A model generated the notes under the pieces. The model saw only the letters and a program-made list of their open reading frames with translations, was not told the DNA's origin and ran no database searches. A stretch of 64,000 bases of DNA from Hypholoma sublateritium FD-334 SS-4 (lineage: Eukaryota > Basidiomycota > Agaricomycetes > Agaricales > Strophariaceae), in the NCBI GenBank assembly GCA_000827495.1, contig KN817528.1, positions 610,554 to 674,553 on the forward strand. The letters are read 5' to 3'. Shown in pieces: positions 21,559 through 33,683 of this stretch. The position numbers and the translations under genes are program-made. How positions within the stretch are numbered: the stretch's first letter is position 1; each line of letters begins with the position of its first letter.

Positions 21559-22963
21559 ATGGAAATATGTCCTCCGACGCTCCCTCTGGAAATCATAGCA
21601 CTCATTGTCGACATTCTCGCATCTGACGGCGTCCCAGACCTGCAGTCCGTTAAGTCATGCGCTTTAACATGCAAATCGGTTCTTCCTTTCTGCAGAAGAC
21701 ATATATTTGCATCCATTTCCTTGGTCTTTATGTCCGACTGTCTCGAGCTCTTCGACGCTCTGGCGGGTTCCCCGGACATAGCAATGTGCGTTCGCCACCT
21801 TGAGCTCGGCGAAAGCTTCGTCGAGTACGACGGGGAGGCGAGAGCAGACCCAGTAACCTTCGCGCATCTTTCCCAGATGATCGATGCATTCACGGTGCTG
21901 GAATCGGTCGAGGTACTGCAGCTGCAGGAAGGGTCCACCAAAATCTACTGGGAAAATATTCGACCTGAGATGCAGAACCTCATTACGAGGCTTATCCGGG
22001 CTCCAACTCTCAAATCGCTCACCCTGCGGAAATTGGGTGCCATTCCTTGGGCATGCCTCATCGGACTCAGCGATAAACTCCGCCATCTTCATCTCCACAG
22101 CGTTACGATTGACAATAACGACGAGCATACTGAATTGGTTCCTGCCAACCCTATTCGCCTCGAAAGATATTCAATCAACGAGAAGAGTCTTGTCGCTACC
22201 AACGCACTTTTGGAGGCGACGTACCCGTCAGGCGCACCTATATTTCACTTTGGCGACCTTAAACACCTTCGCATCTATTCCAAACGAATTATCACCCACG
22301 AGGACTTTCTATACAAGCTCCTTGCAGCAGCTGATCAGTTATCAACGTTGGAATTAGAAGGTAAGCAATCCTGAACTGATATTTTGTGCACGAAAGTAAC
22401 ACGTTGTGGGTGGCGTGATAGGCGATTCGGTTCGCATGCTTTTGAGGACGAGCATACTCATCTCTGCGCGGCAAAAGGTACCCCGGCAGGTGGTTCTGTG
22501 CTTTTCTGACATTTTCGGCCCTGGGACAATGGTTGATGCTTTGCTAGCCCTCGGTGGAAATGCCCTGGGTGCCGCCGAAGAGCTGGTAATCTACGTGAAC
22601 GGATGGGGCTGGGCGTTGGGTGAACTCGACAACTGCACAAGGACAGGGGAGAGAATTGACGGGCTCCTCACCGACAAGGGAGTGTGGCCGCACTTGAAAG
22701 CGGTAAAATTGATTATGCACGCGACTGCATGGAATAGGCTGCGGAGCGATGGCGATAACCCGGAAGGCGCTGAAACCCTGTCGCAATCCTATATCCGCAC
22801 ACATTTTCCTGCTTTATCTTCGAGCGAAAGTATTTCCTTCAACTGTGCTATTAACGTACCTGGTTATGCCTCTGGGCCTGCACATGCTATACGCACTACT
22901 ACGTTCACACTTGATTCCGGATTTACAAGTGCTTTTCATCTTTCAGATGATGAGCCACACTAA
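21559..22963 (+). CDS. F-box-like protein, paralog 4
   Basis: Exons 21559-22360 and 22422-22963; 447 residues. Starts MEICPPTLPLEIIALIVD and continues with CALTCKSVLPFCRRHIF, the F-box-like signature of the cluster. LRR-like leucine repeats follow, and exon 2 carries LVIYVNGWGWALGE and GVWPHLKAVKL. It is the closest relative of paralog 2, which lies 3.9 kb away with paralog 3 between them, so the copy was probably made by local unequal exchange. A role as an SCF substrate receptor is inferred from family only. Confidence 0.8.
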
Positions 22964-24015
22964 TTCTGAATATTGTGTCTACATTTGAGGTTCTACTTAT
23001 GTAAATGTGGGTGACGACTTGTGCAGGGTGCAAATCTCCGCGTTGGTATCGCCCGTCACTGCCCTATCACGCACTCGATCGCGCGAGCTGGCGGTGCACG
23101 GTGTTGGGCGGAGCGGCGCGAGCGCGCTACCAAGTGCGGCCAGCAGACGTCGCGAAACGACGGAGGCAGAATCACTGGCCATTGCGCACCGGCGCCATCA
23201 TTGGTACCCCGCCCATGGTGTACCCACACGAGCGTCTCTTCGCGGATATCTCGCCGAAGACCCGCCACGCGCGCGCATGCGCCGGGCGTAGATATATATA
23301 GTACTACTACTAGTGCACCATGCACGCGGGGCGAATCCGCCGCCGCCGCCGCCGTCCCGTGTGCCGCTGCGCTCCATCCGTCGCCCGCGCGCGGGGGGAA
23401 GGGGCGCGTCGGGCGGTGCGGCGGCAGTGATGCATTGCGTATTTGCATCTGTCCGCGATGACATCGCCGCGTTATTTACTGCCCCGTGCGTCGAGCGCAG
23501 ACGTGCGCCGTCGGGCGGATTCCCGCCGCCGATGTGCTTGCATCCCTGCTGTGGCGGCGGTTGCGGCGTGCACTCGCCACGCGCAGCGCAGCGCCGGGCG
23601 CGCCCAAGTAACCGAGGAAGGCGAAAGCGCATTATATTTCGGGTAGTACCTAGATGATATGTATATACGTATGCATGAGATGCCATTCGAGCCGAATGCA
23701 AACAGACGAGCGAGCGAGCGGGTGGGCGTGTTCCGTCGACGGGGGGGATATAGCGATTTGGGCCGTAGATAGATGTGCGGAGAGCGGACACGGAGCAGCG
23801 GATATCAGAGAAACCAAGCAAAGGAAGGCGGAGAGGCGAAAAGCAGAAAAGCAAGGAGAGATATAGACACGCGAACACGAGCGGGCGAGCACAGCGGGCA
23901 AAGACACGGACGCGGAGCGAGAGCACCAAGACGAAAAACCAAAAACCAAAAACCAAAATAAAACGCGCGCTTCACCCGCCGCCCCTCCACCCCCTGCACA
24001 CCAACTACCGCCCCG
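22964..24015. other. GC-rich spacer with a decayed F-box promoter copy
   Basis: Segment 23040-23085 repeats the block found just before the paralog 3 start but leads to no F-box ORF. The remaining ORFs on both strands are low-complexity products of high GC and are not called. Confidence 0.5.
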
Positions 24016-26259
24016 CTACCCAAGGAACGCAAGCTCCGTCATCCTTCTCGACTCCGGGTCCGCAATCGCCGCCGCCTCCGCCTGGATCCCGCCCACGCTA
24101 TAGACAACAGGCGCGACCGCCGTCCGGGGCGACGTGCTCCCCGTGCCCGCTCCACCGCAAAACGCGGCGGGCACGGTGGGCGACGGCGGCAGGTGCGCCG
24201 CGTTGAACTTGCCCTCGCCCTTCGTCCCCGCGGCGCGCCCGCGCGCGCCGCCCTTGCCCGAGGTAGAGGAGGTGGCGGAGCGCCGGAGGTACGCGGCGAC
24301 GCTCAGCCTCCTCCCCACGCGCTGCTCCCCGCCTGCGCCTTTCTCACCTATTCCTACTCCAGACGGAGAAGAGGAGGAGGCGGAGGCGGGCGCAGCGGAC
24401 GCGGAGCGCTTGAACGGGTTGAACGACGCGCGGCGCGCGGGCGCGGGCGGCGCGGAGGGCCCGCGCTTCGCTGCGCGCAGGGGGGCGGGCGGCGTGGCCC
24501 CCCCTGGTGCGGGTGGTGGTGCGAGGCCGGGTGAGGCGGGCGGGGAAGAGGGGAACGAGGAGGTGGGGAGGGGCGAGGCGGTGGGCCGGGGCGAGGCGCG
24601 GAGGGGAGAAGCGGCGCTGGACGTGGCGCTGGACGTGGAGGTGGTGGTAGAGAGCGCGGCGGACGCGAGGCTGAACGCGGTGCTCTGCGTCGAGCGCAGG
24701 CTCCGCGCGGAGAGCGCGCCGGAGCGCGCGGCGGGGCTGCGCGAGCGTGCCGCGGGGTGTACGAACGCGGGCGCGGGCGCACCATCGGGCTCGCCCTCCT
24801 CCGAGACGGACGCGAGCGCCGCGCCCTCCCCGTCCTCCGCCCACTCGTCCTCTCCTACCTCCAGCACGTCCGCGCCGTCGTCGTCGAGTGCGCCCTGCTC
24901 GACGACGACGACCACCGGCGGCGCCGCGCCCGGCGGCAGCGCGCGCGTCTGCACGCTCAGCGCGCCTGAGCGGCCCGGTGCGAGGCCGGGGCTCGGCGTG
25001 GGCGCCGGCGCGTGGGTGGGCGTGGGTGTGGGTGTGGGTGTGTGTGAGGGCGACGACGGGCGCGGCGTCGGCGTCGTGCTCTCGACCTCCGCCTCGTCGA
25101 GCACCGCGAGCGCCAGGAGAGGGGGCGCCGGCAGCGCGCGCGGCACGTCCCCGCGTGCCGGGGCGGCACTGCCCAAGTGCGGCGCCGCATCCCCGCGAGT
25201 CGCGTGCGGGGGGCTGCGCGGGGGTGTGTGCCCGTGCCCGCTATCGGGGATCAGAGCCCTTTCCAGTTCGCCCTCCTTATGTCCGAGTGCATCTTCGTCT
25301 GCACGTCCATCTTTTCCTGGCTGATCATGAGGCCCACGTCCATCTTTGTCTTCGCCTTCCTGATCGTCCGCGTGCGCGTGTGTGGGGGCTGGGGCTGGGG
25401 CAGCCGGGGCCGGGGGCGCGATAGGGCTGGCGCCGGGGGCGGCGCCTTCCAGTAGGGAGTCTGCAGGCGGCGGCGGCGGCGCGTCGGGCGTGCTCTTGAG
25501 ACTGCGCAGGCTCCTCGCGCTCTTCGTGCTCCGCACGCTCGGCGCGGGCCGCAGACGCGCGTCGGGCACGGCCAGCACGAACGCGGGGAGCGCGGGCGAG
25601 GGCGGAAGCGGCAGCGCGCGGGACGGCGGCGGGGACGGGAGCGCGTCGGCGGGCGAGGGGGGGTGGGACGCAGTGGTTGAAGCGGAGAACGGCGGCGCGA
25701 TGGAGGACGGGGAAGGGGGGAGCGGGGGCAGGGGGCCCGCGGGCGGCGGGGAGAGGGGCGCGGGGGGGACGGGCAGCGCACGGGGGGAAGGCGAGGGCGA
25801 GGGCGGGGCGGGGTCGGTGGCGCTGGCAGAGGGGAGGACGAGGGCGGGGGTGCTACCGCCGAAGCGGAACGTGCGCATGCGCGTGAGGGCGTCGGGCGGA
25901 CTCGGCGCGTCGGCGGCCTCCGTGTCGGCGGCGGCGGGGACAGGGTCGATGTCCATGTCTGTGTTGGGGACGGCGCTGCGCGCCTCGTACTCGCGCTTGA
26001 TGAGGTCCGCGGCGGACAGCCCCTGCGGCTCTGCGGGGCCGACAACGGGGATGCAGGCGTCCTGCTCGCGCTCCTGCGCGCTGAGGTCCTTCGCAGGGAG
26101 CAGCCCGCGCGCGCGCAGCGCCGCGGTGCGGCGCTCCTGGGCGGCGTCGGGGCCCAGCGGGGCGGCGACGACGACGGGGCGGGGGATGAACTTGGTGGTG
26201 AGCATGCGCATGATCGCGCGCGGCGTCGAGCGGACGGGGGCGGGGGCGGGGGCGTGCAT
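24016..26259 (-). CDS. Pro/Ala/Ser-rich uncharacterised protein
   Basis: A single uninterrupted 747-residue ORF. Both ends look like normal protein: near the N-terminus IMRMLTTKFIPRPVVVAAP, QERRTAALRARGLLPAKDLS and LSAADLIKREYEARS; at the C-terminus YSVGGIQAEAAAIADPESRR. The middle is low-complexity (Pro, Ala, Ser, with Asp/Glu patches and SARSLRSTQST-type repeats), consistent with a disordered scaffold or regulator. Microsatellite-like GTGGGT runs lie inside it. The long antisense ORFs at 24134-25324 and 25382-26422 result from extreme GC content. I recognise no family. Confidence 0.65.
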   Translation of the reverse strand: MHAPAPAPVRSTPRAIMRMLTTKFIPRPVVVAAPLGPDAAQERRTAALRARGLLPAKDLSAQEREQDACIPVVGPAEPQGLSAADLIKREYEARSAVPNTDMDIDPVPAAADTEAADAPSPPDALTRMRTFRFGGSTPALVLPSASATDPAPPSPSPSPRALPVPPAPLSPPPAGPLPPLPPSPSSIAPPFSASTTASHPPSPADALPSPPPSRALPLPPSPALPAFVLAVPDARLRPAPSVRSTKSARSLRSLKSTPDAPPPPPADSLLEGAAPGASPIAPPAPAAPAPAPTHAHADDQEGEDKDGRGPHDQPGKDGRADEDALGHKEGELERALIPDSGHGHTPPRSPPHATRGDAAPHLGSAAPARGDVPRALPAPPLLALAVLDEAEVESTTPTPRPSSPSHTPTPTPTPTHAPAPTPSPGLAPGRSGALSVQTRALPPGAAPPVVVVVEQGALDDDGADVLEVGEDEWAEDGEGAALASVSEEGEPDGAPAPAFVHPAARSRSPAARSGALSARSLRSTQSTAFSLASAALSTTTSTSSATSSAASPLRASPRPTASPLPTSSFPSSPPASPGLAPPPAPGGATPPAPLRAAKRGPSAPPAPARRASFNPFKRSASAAPASASSSSPSGVGIGEKGAGGEQRVGRRLSVAAYLRRSATSSTSGKGGARGRAAGTKGEGKFNAAHLPPSPTVPAAFCGGAGTGSTSPRTAVAPVVYSVGGIQAEAAAIADPESRRMTELAFLG

Positions 26260-28377
26260 GGTGTTGGTGGTGGGCGCCGGGCGGACCTTGGTCGTCGGCT
26301 GGGGGGGACGACGAGAGACGGGGCAGGGACGCTGCGAACCTGGGACGGCGTGCTATAAGGAAGCGACGACCGGGCCTGATCGATCTGCCATCACTGTGCT
26401 TCCTCCCCCGCGCGCCCCGTGACCCACAACAGGTGCGTCTCATTCTCTTGTTGCTATTCGTGTCTTGCATCATATCATATCGTACCACACCCCCGACAGC
26501 CCGAGTGCCCGGCGCCCAGCGTCCCGCCACCGTCGCCGCTGCACTGCGCCCGGCTCCTATACCCCGGTGCGGGGGTAGCTCCGGATGCGTTTTAGCGCGC
26601 CGCCCGCCAGCACAGTGCAATAACCCCCGCTCCACGCTGGGCGCCCACCGCGGGCCCGTCCCACGGCGCGTCTATACATATCCCGAAGCACCCCTCATTG
26701 TCCCGCTGGCGTCTATCGTCACCCATGCATCATCGGGCCCGCGTGTGCATACACGCTGTCGTCTCCTGAAAGCGCGAATGCACCCGCCACGCGCACCGAC
26801 TTCGCCGCCGCCGCCCTCCACGAGCCAGTGCACCCACGCCCGCGGCATTCCCCGCGCCCGTGCCCCAATATCAGATGTCCACATCCCCCCTGCCCACGCG
26901 CGCCCTTCCCAGCCCCACCCCGCCCGTCGCCCGTCGCCATACTGCGCAATGCATCACCCGGTTCCACTCGTAGCGCTGCACCCGCCCGACGCACCGCGTC
27001 CTACATATGCGGCCCCTCCGGCCTCCTCTCCTCCTCCCCCTCCCGGGCGCCAAGCCCCAGCTCGATCGCACGCCAGGCCCCCCAGGGCGCCGGGACGTGC
27101 CTCGCCATCCGCGGTGCCACAGGAGGCCGTCTGGGCTCTGCAGGCTCTAACTCACACTCTGCCTCTTGTCCCGGCCCAGCTCCCCCCGTCCCACGCACGT
27201 ACCGCCTCCCTCCACCAAACCTCCACGCCCACGCACGCGCGGAGATCAGCGCTGCGCCAAACGATTCACGCAAATGCAAGGCACGTTTAATTAACCTCCC
27301 CGTCTGATTTTCTGATATTGTCCCACTTCCTGCTGATTTCCCCCGCCGTCCGCCTGCCCGGGCGGTCTGGGCGGGGGCTATCTTTACACGGGTGTCTGCG
27401 TGTGCGCGCCAGTTAATGAGAGTTAATGGCAGCCTGGGACAGGCCCACGCGGCGGGGGACAAGGGGACGTGGATATTAAAAGTGGGATCGCGCATGCCTG
27501 CGCAGATGGCACAGCCTATAGGCGCTGCCGTTCATTTGCGGTGTTTTGCATTTGGGTTTGGGTTGGCGGCGCGCGGCGCTCGTATTTAGCCTGTGTGCGT
27601 ATGCGTACTTGTAAGTTGTAGGCTATGACTGTAATGCAGATCATGATGCGAACCCGACGCGCCGCCGCGCGTGGCCGCGCCCGCTGGATGCGCCGTGCGC
27701 TAGTACGCGTGCGCGCGTGCCCGTGCGACGGCCTCCGTCGCCACAAAGCCCAGTCGCGCCCCGCCCCGGGCCAAACGCCGGCAGAATGGAAGTTAGGCGC
27801 CCACCCGCCCGCGCATGACCCGGTCACGCTCCTATGTACATACGCGCGCTCGGCACATATCCCCATCGCGATGGCGTACTTGATTGCGTGTGCAGAGTAT
27901 AACCAGCATCATCATCCGCACTGGCGCTGAGCATGATCAGCATCGCTATCAGTGTTAGGATCAGCGTTTGGGCCCGGGATCAGCGTTTAGGATTTAGGCG
28001 GGCGTCCGCGCTGGACTGGACGCCGCGGCGGAGGCGGAGGCGGAGGTTAACGCTAGCGCTGATGGAGATCGCCCCGCATTCATTGCGATTACGATCGCGC
28101 CACGCGACCCGTCCCTCCATGGCCGCAGTTGCTCACGATTACATGCGTACATAGCCTAGTGAGGAGAAACGCGCGTCCAAGCAGCGTCTATGCGCGTGCT
28201 CGTGCTCGTGGCCTGGCGCCGCGGAGAGCCCCCGCGGGGCGGCGAGGCGAGGTGCGAGCGGCGCGCGGACTCGGAGCGGCGGCGGATCTGCGCCGGGATC
28301 CTGCCATGAGGATCCGGGTGGGTGCGTGCCGAGATCTGCGCTGCGCTACTATCATCGACCCACACATCGGACAGCCC
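26260..28377. other. CpG-dense GC-rich tract without a convincing gene
   Basis: ORFs exist on both strands (for example 26433-27290 on plus), but they are Pro/Arg/Ala-rich frames typical of GC-rich DNA. I found no coherent splice sites or family motifs. Part of it is the promoter of the minus-strand gene ending at 26259. It ends exactly where the hAT element starts. Confidence 0.5.
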
Positions 28378-31300
28378 CAGTGTTGGAAAGTCATGACCAA
28401 GTCATTGTAAAACCGGTCATGATCTGTTGATGGGCCATATGACCGGTCATAGCCAGTCAATGACTGGTCATTGATCGACAGGCTGCCGACGGTTGCCGGG
28501 ATGGCTCACCATCAACGGCCAGTCATTTTTATTTATAAATTATCTCTCAAGAATCATGATCGTTGGGCAATTTAGTCGTAGTGCTCTCGCGATTGTCTGC
28601 GCGTGTACGGTGTAGACTCGAATTTGGGATGCATAGAAAGTTTCATACGCAGCAATTATATAGCAAGCTTATATTTGAGTACTTGAAAGGTACACGCAAG
28701 CGCAATAAATAATCTAACTTGAGGAAGGTCTTACTACCCCACATCTTCAGGTCCAAACGATCATCTGAATTATATTCCATGGCACCCGCTTGGTGGCTTG
28801 CAGAGCACATCTATCTTCCACATCCTTCGATAAAAGCAGGAGTACCACAAGACGCCGAGTTGACCGGAGGAAAAAAGAAGTTGTATTGTTATGAGTGTTT
28901 TGTTCGCCACATCTCGGAAATCCAGCAAAGAAATGAAGAGGCTGAGCTTCGGGGCGAGACTACGAGTCTACCCAAGTCTCAGGGAGATATAGAGCAGTAC
29001 TGTAAGGTTTATTCTACAATGTAGTAAATATCAGTGATTGAATCACCGGTGTACCATAGTGTGGAATCTCAAGGCTGGCAGTGGCCATGGAACATCTTGG
29101 GGCTATCGTCGCAGTGCCAAAGTTACAGTGCTGAACCACCTCATTAACTGCAAGTATGTTGCACCAAACACCAAAGCTCGTGCGGTGGAGTCCAATAAGA
29201 CCAGGGAGTCTCCTATCAAGCCACTGCGATATTATCGCACACACGATCACTATTCTGATCAGGATCCTCCACCACAGCTCGCATTCCACTCCCCCGCGGT
29301 TGCAGGACCATCTCGCTTACAACAATCTCCCGCCCCCATATTTATAAATCAGGAACAAGCTGCACAATACCCTCCAATGCTCGCTATTCCTCCCCATGTA
29401 GTACAACAATCAGGCGAAAGCTCTCATACCAGCACACCAAATGTGGCGATCTCTCCTCTTGGTGTATCTCCAAATTTATCACATCTCAGCCCGCTTATCT
29501 TCCAGCCTGGAACATTCGGATCGCCTGCTTATAGCCCGGTAGAATCTGCGAGTTCCCGAGCATCAACTCCTATTGATGCCGGCGCTAATCTTATCTCGCA
29601 CTCAACAATGCCACTCCGTCGAAGCAGCCGAAGCTCGAGACCGTTGAATGCTCCCTACACAACATGGGACGCATCTAAACAGAAAGGATTCGAAACAAAG
29701 ATAGCTAAACTCACTGCATCTGCCGGTCTGCCCCTTTCATGGGTTGATAATCCAATTTGGACCGCGTTTCTCGAGGAATATGTTCCGCTCGCACAACCTT
29801 TTGATCGGAAAGCTCTTACAAATCGCATCATCCCGAAGCTTGCTGCGGAGTTACGGGAAAAAGCAAAGTCTGAGGCGGCAGGAAACTTTGCAACAGTTCA
29901 AGCGGACGGATGGACTGGCCTAAACCACCGACATCTTGTTGCATTTATGATAACGGCGAACAAGAAGGTATATTCTTGTGTACTCTAAATATATGTACTC
30001 TAATTTTGGAACTGATACTGCAGGTCTACACGGTGCGCGTTTATGACACATCCGTCGAAAGAAAGACGGCAGAGAATTTTCTACGTCTTCTCGAAGAAGC
30101 AGTGAAGGAAGTAGAAGAAAAATGGAAGTGCAAAGTTATTGCGGTTGTCACTGATGCATCCGGTGAGTGCCGAAAGGCACGACAAGACTTTGTGAAGAAA
30201 TATCCCTGGATTGTCGTACTAGATTGCTTCGCCCATCAGGTATGGTCCATATTATTTTGATTATGTTATTACCTCACGTTGAATAGGTCAATCTTGTGGT
30301 GGGCGACTATTTTGCCCTGAAAACCGATATTCTTTCCGAGACCGAGGATGCATCCGAGCTAATTACTTGGCTTAGAAGCAAGACCTTAGTCCTCGGCCTA
30401 CTCAAAAATATTCAACTACAAGGAAATCAGCGCCCTTTGACAGTCATTCGTGCAGTACTCACACGTTGGACATGTCATTTCCGTGCTTATGAGCGACTTT
30501 TACTTTTAAAAAACAGTCTTCTCTCAATTGTCTATGCCGACGAAGGAAGACCAACTGCCGACAAGCTTATTATTACTGGTGATGCAAAGGCAAAGGCAAA
30601 GTCAACTGCTATGTGCAATGTGATCCAGCGGCCATCATTCTGGATGGCGCTTACACGGTAATTCATATTCGATCTACGTGAATAATCACATTTCATACTG
30701 ACACCGTAATTCATAGTGTCGTTCGTCATCTTCGCCCACTTGGCATTGCCGCAAATATTATTCAGGCTGCATTTTGCCGCCTGGACTCTGTTGCTACGAC
30801 GTTTGGCTATTTAATCTGGGCATACGGGAATATGACCGACGAGGACGACATTCCTGGACGTGATGCTATTATCAAGAGCATTGAGAAGCGATGGCAGAAA
30901 ACCGATCAAGAAGTATTTGTGGCCGCAGTAATTCTCAATCCCTTCTATCGTCTTGCGCCATTTGGGACGCGGCTCAACAATGCTGATGTTGCTTTGATAA
31001 TAGTTCGTCTCTGGCAGCGCTTCAACAAGTCTAGGGATGTCCCATCGCCCGAGTTCCTGTCGCAACTTCAAGATTATCTGACACTGAAAAACATGTTTTC
31101 GGGGCTGTCCCTTATGTGCCAGATTGAAACAGCTCGCGCCGAAAGAGAGGTATTTTAATTATAATATACTTCAATCAAATGTACTGATTGCAAACATATC
31201 TCCCTGTAGAACGAAACACCTGACCCTCTCCGTGTGTACGATGGTTACAAGTTTGGCGACCAGGATCCTATATTTGTGGCATTCGCGCGGCACATTCTGT

Positions 31301-32258
31301 CAATATCAGCAAATTCAGCTTCATGTGAACGTCTATTCAGCTCGTATGGTTCAATCCTCACCAAGTATCGCACCCGCCTTCTCCTCAAAAATCTTACAAA
31401 CACAGCTGAACTCAAGATGCACGTCCGTGATGAGCAAATCAGCAACAAAGAGGCTCGCCTTCGATTGAAGCGCCAATTTGAAACACAAACTAAAGCCGCA
31501 CTTCAGGAAGCGGAGCGAAATCGAGCTGCTGCTGCTCAGATCCGTTCAAGTTCGGAGTCGACTAATTTACCTGAGGCAGCTGGTGGGGAATCTTCCGAGG
31601 CCGGCGCCGCCACCACCATAGACACTCCGACGACGGCTGCAGCTGAATCGCAGCAGCAAGACACCGCACCTGTTAATTCATTCAGGCGGCTTGTCGAAGA
31701 GGAGATTAACAGAGTTGATCTTGATGAAGATATTGAAGATGTTCTCGACGAATTCATTTTCCCATCCGGCCCGGGCCTTGGCACCTCGACACCTCAATAT
31801 CGAAAGAAGAAAATCTCGGAATTATTTGAATTTACTAATGATCATTGGGCAAAGTTCTTTGAGAAGCACGCTATCCGGACATTCGACGAAGAGCTCGAGA
31901 TCTATGAATTGTTGGATATGGATGCTGAAGGAGACGATGATGATGTGGAGATTGATGAGACAACTGCTCAGATTTTGGTCGGATGATATATTATATGCTG
32001 TATTATGAACTTGGTGTACATCATGAATACCCGAACAGAGGATCGTATGTGCGATGTACTTCCAGTGCTCGTCTATTTGCTTATCTCCCATTATCTATCT
32101 ACCAGAATAGCCCTTGATCAATATTGATGGGCGGTGATGCATAGCCACATGCCATTTCTTAATCGAGTCAAGCCAAATGACCAGCCATTTGACCGGGTCA
32201 CTTTGAAAATAGCCAGTCACTAGCCGACACTGACTAGTCAGTGACTTGACCATCACTG
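28378..32258 (+). mobile_element. hAT DNA transposon, apparently complete
   Basis: A 3,881-bp element. The left end starts CAGTGTTGGAAAGTCATGAC, and the reverse complement of the right end reads CAGTGATGGTCAAGTCACTG, an imperfect TIR of about 22 bp. The flanks are a perfect 8-bp direct duplication, GACAGCCC, at 28370-28377 and 32259-32266, the size expected for hAT. Subterminal GACxGGTCA-type motifs are scattered at both ends (28430-28475 and 32180-32250). It encodes one intact six-exon transposase gene. Intact ends, target duplication and frame together suggest a young, possibly active copy. Confidence 0.93.
28779..31986 (+). CDS. hAT transposase (BED-like zinc finger, DUF659, hAT C-terminal dimerisation domain)
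   Basis: Six exons: 28779-29001, 29060-29967, 30024-30239, 30287-30657, 30717-31149 and 31210-31986. They are in frame throughout and give 975 residues. The N-terminus has a BED-like finger split over intron 1 (LYCYECFVRHIS..., then VLNHLINC). A Ser/Pro-rich linker follows. The central DUF659-type core includes ATVQADGWTGLNHRHL, VYDTSVERKTAEN, IAVVTDASGECRKAR and LDCFAHQVNLVVGD. The C-terminal dimerisation region has ISANSASCERLFSSYGSI and LTKYRTRLLLKNLTN. An acidic tail follows. It catalyses cut-and-paste transposition of the element that contains it. No stops or frameshifts were seen. Confidence 0.92.
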
Positions 32259-32343
32259 GACAGCCCTACCTTTCGGACAGTCACACATCAGTCACACTCC
32301 ATATATGGAATATTTCGAACTCAGACATCAAGCAGGTGGGCAC

Positions 32344-33020
32344 ATCGGGAAATTGGGGACGGGGAGACAAGCACGTAGCTGGCAATGTATAGTCTGAAAA
32401 TCGATCAAAAGTCTCTAATACATAGAAGTATTGTAGCCCCGCATTTCATTTCATTTATGGGAGGCCAGAGGTGGCCCAATTCGTAATGTCTCTAAGAAGT
32501 TACGGTGCTGTAAAATAAATAAAACTGGAAAATATTGTCTTAGCTAGAATGCTTAGGTACAAAGATCGGCAGCTGGTCGACAGCTACAAAAATTGGGTAA
32601 AAATGGGCATAACTAGAATACTGTTGAGCTGCAGAATTGGCATCGATATATATATGAGGCGAAGGACTTTGTAGAAATGCCCATCTGCGCAATATAGATC
32701 GCCAAGATCAGAAACAGCATACTGATGACATTGACGCACAATAGATGTATTAAACATCTTGCCGCTTGGAGAAGAATTGATCCGCAGTGATGGGTCGTTT
32801 GAAATACTTTTGAACAGGCAAAATCAACATCAGAATAGATATAGGTCGGCAGAGCTTACCGATCTGCGCAGTCACTATTATTACGGCTAGAAGCAACACA
32901 TTGGAGACGTTGACATAGGCTGGATTTATTGGATGATTTGTTTTATTTAAAAGAATGCTGAGACTAAGTAATGTGTGATGCACCTTCCGAAATTCTTCCC
33001 AATGGAAACATTTTCAACTT
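32344..33020. repeat. Tandem repeat unit 1 (about 677 bp)
   Basis: Starts ATCGGGAAATTGGGG. It aligns over its whole length with the following unit (32344 with 33021), for example GGGGAGACAAGCACGTAGCT, CATTTCATTTATGGGA, TGTCTCTAAGAAGTT and CACATTGGAGACGTTGACAT. It contains two internal sub-repeats of about 170-190 bp, each with a CATCTGCGCA- or GATCTGCGCAG-type core. Confidence 0.85.
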
Positions 33021-33683
33021 ATCGGGAAATTGGGGGCGGGGAGACAAGCACGTAGCTGGCAATACATAGTTTGAACATCGAAAAAATGTCTCTAATATAC
33101 AGAAGTATTGTAACCATTATGTCATTTCATTTATGGGACGCTGGAGTAGCCCTGGTTCACAATGTCTCTAAGAAGTTCACGGTGCTGGGGAAGTGAATAA
33201 AAATGGCAAATATTGTAGGGGCTAGAATGCGTAGGGGTAAAGATCGACAGCTACAAAAAATGAGTAGGAAAGAACACAACTATAATTCTCCTGAGCTGCA
33301 TAATTGATATCAACATATACATGGGGCGGTGGGTGATGTAGAATTGCCCATCTGCGCAGTAGAGATTACTGCGATCAAAAACAGCTTAGTGGTGGCATGT
33401 TGATGTACAATAGATGTATTGGACGTCTTACCGCACGGAGAAGAATAATAGATCGTCGGAAATAATTTTGAATGGCCAACGTCAGCATCAGAATAGATAT
33501 TGGTCGGCAGGGCTTGTGGTAGTACCCGTCTGCGCAATCACTATTGTTACGGTCAGAAGCAACACATTGGAGACGTTGACATGGGCTGGACATATTGAAG
33601 GACTTACTCTATACAAAAGAATGCTGAAGCAAAGCAATGTATGATACACTTCCTAAAATTCTGGCCAATGAAAACATTTGCAA
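33021..33683. repeat. Tandem repeat unit 2 (about 663 bp)
   Basis: Head-to-tail copy of unit 1 with scattered substitutions and small indels. Its two sub-repeat cores are near 33342 and 33512. Confidence 0.85.

Noticed and set aside
24134..26422. Long plus-strand ORFs (396 and 346 codons) opposite the 24016-26259 gene
   Set aside because: They are Gly/Ala/Arg-rich antisense frames produced by very high GC. The minus frame has one longer uninterrupted ORF with normal-looking ends.
26433..27290. 285-codon plus-strand ORF with a hydrophobic start
   Set aside because: After the first residues it is Pro/Arg/Ala-rich low-complexity sequence with competing ORFs in other frames and no family motifs.
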